Assembly: GCA_002633005.1 (NCBI GenBank)
Contig: NMRA01000839.1
Span: 22,330 to 57,196 of the forward strand
Source of the DNA: Phoronis australis
Taxonomy: Eukaryota; Phoronida; Phoronidae
Reading direction: 5' to 3'
Length of the DNA: 34,867 bases
Part shown: positions 30,831-34,867 of the stretch, piece after piece
How the letters are laid out: the number at the start of each line of letters is the position of its first letter
How positions within the stretch are numbered: position 1 is the stretch's first letter
Notes under the pieces: generated by a model
Seen by the model: the letters and a program-made list of their open reading frames with translations, nothing else
What the model was told of the DNA's origin: nothing
Databases searched by the model: none
Translations under genes and position numbers: made by a program

Positions 30831-33109
30831 GTACGTGTCGTAGCACTGATAATCTGTCTTTTAAGAAGCACTGCGTGCTTGCTCAACTGGTAAGAATGTA
30901 CGTTGCTGTTCAAACTCTTTACAAAAAGCTGTTTTGAACAAACTCGATCATCCATTGACTGTGACCGTTCTTACGTCGCGGTAATTACATACTTGTTAAC
31001 GTCCTAGTAGTCTTATTAGGACACATGCCATCTACTGCGACGGGGAGGCGCGAAACTGATGATTGCGTACTTTGACCTTAGGCCTATTCGTCTACCGTGG
31101 GTGATCCAATATCCCTACGCACAAGCGCTTAGGGAATTGTAGAATGTTTAGTTTCAGTTAGTCAAACAATCATTCCGTGACTTCGCTCGCATGCGTGCAT
31201 GAGTGGGAGATCCACTCATCTCTCACGGAGATTTGGGGACCCCGGAGGCTGTTCCGCATATTATGAGGCGCCGCTGGATCAATTGAATTCTGTAGCACCA
31301 GTGAACAAAAGCGATAGTTCCGTTACGGGCGGGTACAGTGTGTACCGTCTGTACATGTATGTGTCCTTCATACACGTAAATAATGCTCTGCACTCTTTTT
31401 CGAGTTCAACGATATTGTTATTTTTTGAGTGACAAGTCCAATTGACTTGATGCTACAATGCTTTGCAGGAAAATGTTTGTGATATTCAAGAGCAAATTAG
31501 CATTTTATGTAAGTCCCCAACGTTAATATTGTTGACAAATCTTCAATGTGTACAGGTTATTTAGGACCTTATCAACAAGTCTGATTAATTAGCCAAATAC
31601 CCACAAAGTTCAGTGTAGACTATAACTCGATTAACGTAGTCATATTCTGAAAACTGACAGCTTGTATAATTTTGTATTGGATATTATACCAGTGTGCCAT
31701 TAATTGGTTTATATAAGCACGTGTTTTTAATAAACTTTAATTAGCGAAAAAGAAAGATACAATCAAAAACTACAACAAGGGTAAATTTCGTTTGATGCAA
31801 TTGTTCAATACAAAATTTCAAATAAGCTGTTGCAATTTCCTAATTAAAATTTGTTTCCATTGGATACAAATATTGATCTTTAAAAAACATGAGAATCCTA
31901 CTTTCTGATAGTCCCTGATTAAAAAATGGAGTATTTCAAAAACAATTCCTTGAAGAACAGTGTATAAGCATCATATCTAAATGTTTCATATGAATCCGAT
32001 CAGCAGCATATGATGTTCCGAAATGTTTCTAGGTTGCCACGTGACCTTAATATAAGTTCTCCTCGTCCATATATTACCTTTACTGTTATTTTCATCTGGT
32101 CGTGGCTTGCGTGGTAGCGTGCGCGACATTTTTCTGGTTATATCTGAAAGGAGGTCAGCTAAACTACAGCTTGACTCCCAAATTCGTTCGACATTCCCGT
32201 TCTCGATCCTTCAGAATCACCTGGCAACAAGATTGCCCTCCTTGAGGCGTACCTCGTATGACCTCTGCCCATGACATACATCAAATGCTACTGAGTGGAC
32301 GTTAATTTCCGGAAGGAAGGGAGAGCGCCCGTTACACCCCCTGTCTACGAACATGCGTCTTGTGCTAATTTTTTTCGTCTCACGAAATGGGATCTCATTG
32401 GATGATTATCTGTTTAGGAAAAGGAGAAAGCATTTGGGACAGGTTTACTCACGATGGCGGTCACGTGGAAGGGAATGCAACAGGCGACATCGCTTGTGAC
32501 AGTTATCACAACTACGCCGATGACGTCAGGATTATTAAAGAGCTTGGGGTATTTGGTTGTCTTTATCTCAGCACAAATTTGATTCTTATACAGACGTTTA
32601 CGATAATGATAGGGCATAATGATTCTATGCATTGTCCTTACAGTGTAGAAAACGTTTGCATACTGCTAAACTATTCACGTATTTTACATGATAGGATAGT
32701 GGAAACACCAAAATATATACACGTGTTTTGGAATTAAGCACTTTCATGACGACTTGGAATGGAAAAGTACTAAGTGGAACGCGATTCAAGTCTCTTGAGC
32801 TACATTTCACAGCAAAATAAAAGTTTACTGTAACCAAAATTGTAGGTTTCTCAATACCGATTCTCTATTGCCTGGGCACGTATCTTACCAAATGGGACGC
32901 TGTCAGGGGGTATAAATGAGGAGGGCGTCAACTACTACCACAAACTTATAGATGCATTGATGGAGGCGGGAATAGAGCCGATGGCGACTTTGTACCATTG
33001 GGACTTACCACAGGCACTCCAGGAGGCGTATGGTGGATGGGTGGGCGAGCAATCGATACAGCACTTTATTGACTACGCCGACACGTGCTTTCAGCGGTTT
33101 GGTAAAAAG
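30677..33109 (+). CDS. Glycoside hydrolase family 1 (beta-glucosidase/lactase-like), first three coding exons
   Basis: Exons 30677-30830, 32418-32548 and 32846-33109 join in phase into 183 residues; the rest lies beyond the window. GH1 enzymes are retaining beta-glycosidases with a TIM barrel. Seen: a likely signal peptide [17 protein letters not shown], then [17 protein letters not shown] (Q43 is the glycone-binding Gln), [44 protein letters not shown] and [10 protein letters not shown] (His146-Trp147 line the sugar pocket). The acid/base TFNEP and nucleophile ENG motifs would be in later exons, so catalytic competence cannot be judged. Start chosen at the first in-frame ATG after acceptor ttacattgcag; a noncoding exon upstream is implied. 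Lactase-like, cytosolic-type and klotho-like members cannot be told apart from this part, though the pocket residues present are all normal. Confidence 0.93.
30831..32845 (+). other. GH1 introns 1 and 2
   Basis: Intron 1 (30831-32417) and intron 2 (32549-32845) are AT-rich and contain no recognised element or gene. Confidence 0.6.
32418..32548 (+). CDS. GH1 coding exon 2
   Basis: Acceptor atctgtttag, donor CTTGGG|GTATTT, phase 1 in and phase 0 out. Encodes [17 protein letters not shown] through [12 protein letters not shown]. Confidence 0.92.
32846..33109 (+). CDS. GH1 coding exon 3
   Basis: Acceptor ccaaaattgtag, donor AAAAAG|GTTTGT, phase 0. Encodes [18 protein letters not shown] through [10 protein letters not shown]. 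The next exon should begin with a V(K/R)xWITFNEP-like sequence; none is found before 34867. Confidence 0.93.
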
Positions 33110-34703
33110 GTTTGTTCTGAATAATGAACTAACTTGTACAGTGTAAGGAAGATTAGACGCTATTTAAGTATATCGTCTTCTAGCACAGGTGGACATGAGA
33201 ATAGCACCAACATCACCACTAGTTATGTCAAATGTAGCCAGCCAGCTAGCAGTATGAAGACTATCGTCAAAATACAGCTAGCTAGGTACCACTGTGTGTA
33301 TTTCTTCCGTAGACCTCGAAATTGCTCACAGCCAGGGCAGTTCTGTTTGCACCTCGCCGTGAAACTTGTATCAACATGTAAAGTTAAAGATCGGACGGGG
33401 TGCATGCAAAATCTGAGAATCAACCGGCACTCACCTTGCCCGTTACAACCGTTTAAGTAAAAAACAATGCAACAATCGTCATTTTCTTTCGTCATTCTCG
33501 ACCTTTTGTAATAATGAAAAGTATGTCGTCGTTTTGAAAACAATACGCTCGTGTCACGCGCACATGCCATTTCCTAAAATTTTGCGACATCTCTCGGGAG
33601 ATGATGATGGCTTGGCAGCAGCAAAATTTCTTCTGAAATTCGGTATCAAAATATTAAAAACTTATAATGAAGTGAAAGCAGTTCCGATAATTTGTTGTGA
33701 CGTGTACGCAACAGTTGATTGAAGAATCGGCAAAAAAAGAAACTGAACAATAGGTGACGCAGTATTTTATGGCGCCGAAAGACGTCGCTAAAGATCGCTC
33801 CACAAACTTAGCAGCAGAATAACGGTTGAACGCCATTTTTCCAACACCGTTGAATAATTTAGTTTACTCAAAGAAGACTGTAGTTTTTAATGACACTGAT
33901 TTTGTGTCAGATTTTATCTTACCACTTCGGTGCAAAGCTGTATGTTTAGTATACAGCTTTGTCATACCAAGGCCATGTAAAATGCTTCCGGTTCCACATG
34001 TAGTGTACCCACTTATTGAACAAAATGACACTCACCGGTATCACAAGTGCACGTCGTATATTCGCCCGCTGGTTGTAGACAATGCCAGTCAACAACGTTA
34101 CATTTAGAGCAAACCACTCGTGCTAACTAGAGTTTGATACTAATTAAATGATATCACGTGATCAGGTCCTAAAAATCTTCCGGCTGTAAAAGCCAACGAT
34201 TGACTTGTCTCATGAATTCTGCAAATGCTTTGAACCAAGCACAATAGCCGTCTAATTTATGAGTCAATACAAACCATAACTGATATCACAAAAGTCGTGG
34301 GAATCGCACACGTGTTCATGTTAGTGATAAATTAGTGGATTTTCACTGTAATACAAGCCCCTTGATACTCCTGTGCAGTAACAGTGTCACGTGTACGTGA
34401 AGTAACCTAAAAGGTCGCTGTACGGTCACGTGACACGGTCACTGCACTTTCAGATGTGGTATTAAAGTGTACGCAACATGACTCTAGTACCTCAAAATAA
34501 ATTTTATTATTATATCTTACTTGATTTCAGTGCCTTTAGTGCACAGCTTATAAAGAAACACGTAAAATTTGAAAAAAATAATAATTATGTACAACGTCAT
34601 GGGTTGAACCCAAGTCGTTCGGCACACTGTTCGGATCAGCAACTAAGTGTATAGAGTGAAGTGAAAGTAAAGTATATTTAGCGTCGAGAAGGTTCGTAGA
34701 GGG
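33110..34703 (+). other. GH1 intron 3, visible part
   Basis: No GH1 exon found. A 115-codon antisense open frame at 33223-33570 has a hydrophobic end but no support. Several CACGTG hexamers lie between 34150 and 34440, one within the full palindrome GTCACGTGAC at 34425-34434. Confidence 0.5.
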
Positions 34704-34867
34704 ATGAAAAGATGTGTTTTCGGAGGCTGCAGCAACAGCAGTCAGACGGAGAACGTCTCGGTGTTCCGAAGGACGCCAAAGTTGCGCACTAGTGGCATCG
34801 CTTCGTGCGCCGAACGAGAGTGTGGGACCTCAGCGTGGACCAAGTGATTCTGTCCGGAGCCACTCTG
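34704..34867 (+). pseudogene. Broken THAP zinc-finger sequence, partial at the window end
   Basis: MKRCVFGGCSNSSQTENVSV matches the start of THAP domains (C-x4-C), which are C2CH DNA-binding fingers. The frame then shifts near 34764, and the continuation KDAKVAH, TAG stop, WHRFVRRTRVWDLSVDQVIL is in another frame. The Cys and His expected near CSxHF read SGATL. Lies in a GH1 intron, same strand. Likely a fossil of a THAP gene or a THAP-bearing DNA transposon. Confidence 0.7.

Noticed and set aside
34585-34650. tRNA or tRNA-derived SINE suggested by GGGTTCAACCC on the minus strand
   Set aside because: No T-stem, anticodon arm or acceptor pairing could be built; it is only a short palindrome.
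1-34867. CRISPR arrays, rRNA, operons or phage-like gene blocks
   Set aside because: None seen; all genes are intron-bearing and the tandem repeats lack unique spacers.

Overview
The window looks like nuclear DNA of an invertebrate metazoan. Three protein-coding genes are split into short exons by GT-AG introns, and they are set among non-LTR retrotransposon debris, a Penelope-like element, small inverted-repeat elements, minisatellites and microsatellites. There are no bacterial-style operons. The mix of a Roquin gene, an M13 metallopeptidase-family gene, a GH1 gene and diverse retroelements suits a marine deuterostome or lophotrochozoan, but the sequence alone does not settle the phylum. 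Family assignments and alignments are by eye from known family motifs, with no database search.

Layout. (1) Positions 1-3655, minus strand: 5' part of a Roquin (RC3H) gene. Three coding exons give the RING finger and the start of the ROQ/HEPN region, and the gene runs off the left edge; its introns hold two minisatellites, a CA microsatellite and a pyrimidine tract. (2) 3656-10716: gene-poor DNA with a decayed non-LTR reverse transcriptase fragment (about 7945-9094, plus strand). Its 3' end and downstream flank are present twice in tandem (8779-9744 and 9746-10716) with a single N exactly at the junction. (3) 11308-25533, minus strand: a complete 14-exon M13 (neprilysin/ECE family) gene that I reassembled from splice sites. 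All exon phases join to give one 799-residue type II membrane protein. Its introns hold several MITE-like elements. (4) 25538-30676: intergenic DNA with a decayed RNase H-bearing non-LTR retrotransposon (minus) and a decayed Penelope-like GIY-YIG endonuclease (plus). (5) 30677-33109 and onward, plus strand: the first three coding exons of a secreted glycoside hydrolase family 1 gene, whose next intron ends the window and carries a broken THAP zinc-finger sequence.

Main observation. The M13 gene keeps a complete reading frame, transmembrane anchor, cysteines and fold motifs, yet its catalytic centre is altered. The HExxH zinc motif reads RELIH (Arg in place of the first zinc-binding His). The GENxAD motif reads QDAIGE (third zinc ligand Glu replaced by Asp). 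The substrate-holding Asn-Ala motif reads Lys-Val, and the C-terminal CxxW reads CEVF. This points to a conserved pseudopeptidase rather than an active protease or a dead pseudogene.

The M13 and GH1 genes are divergently arranged about 5 kb apart. Nothing in the sequence ties the three genes into one pathway.
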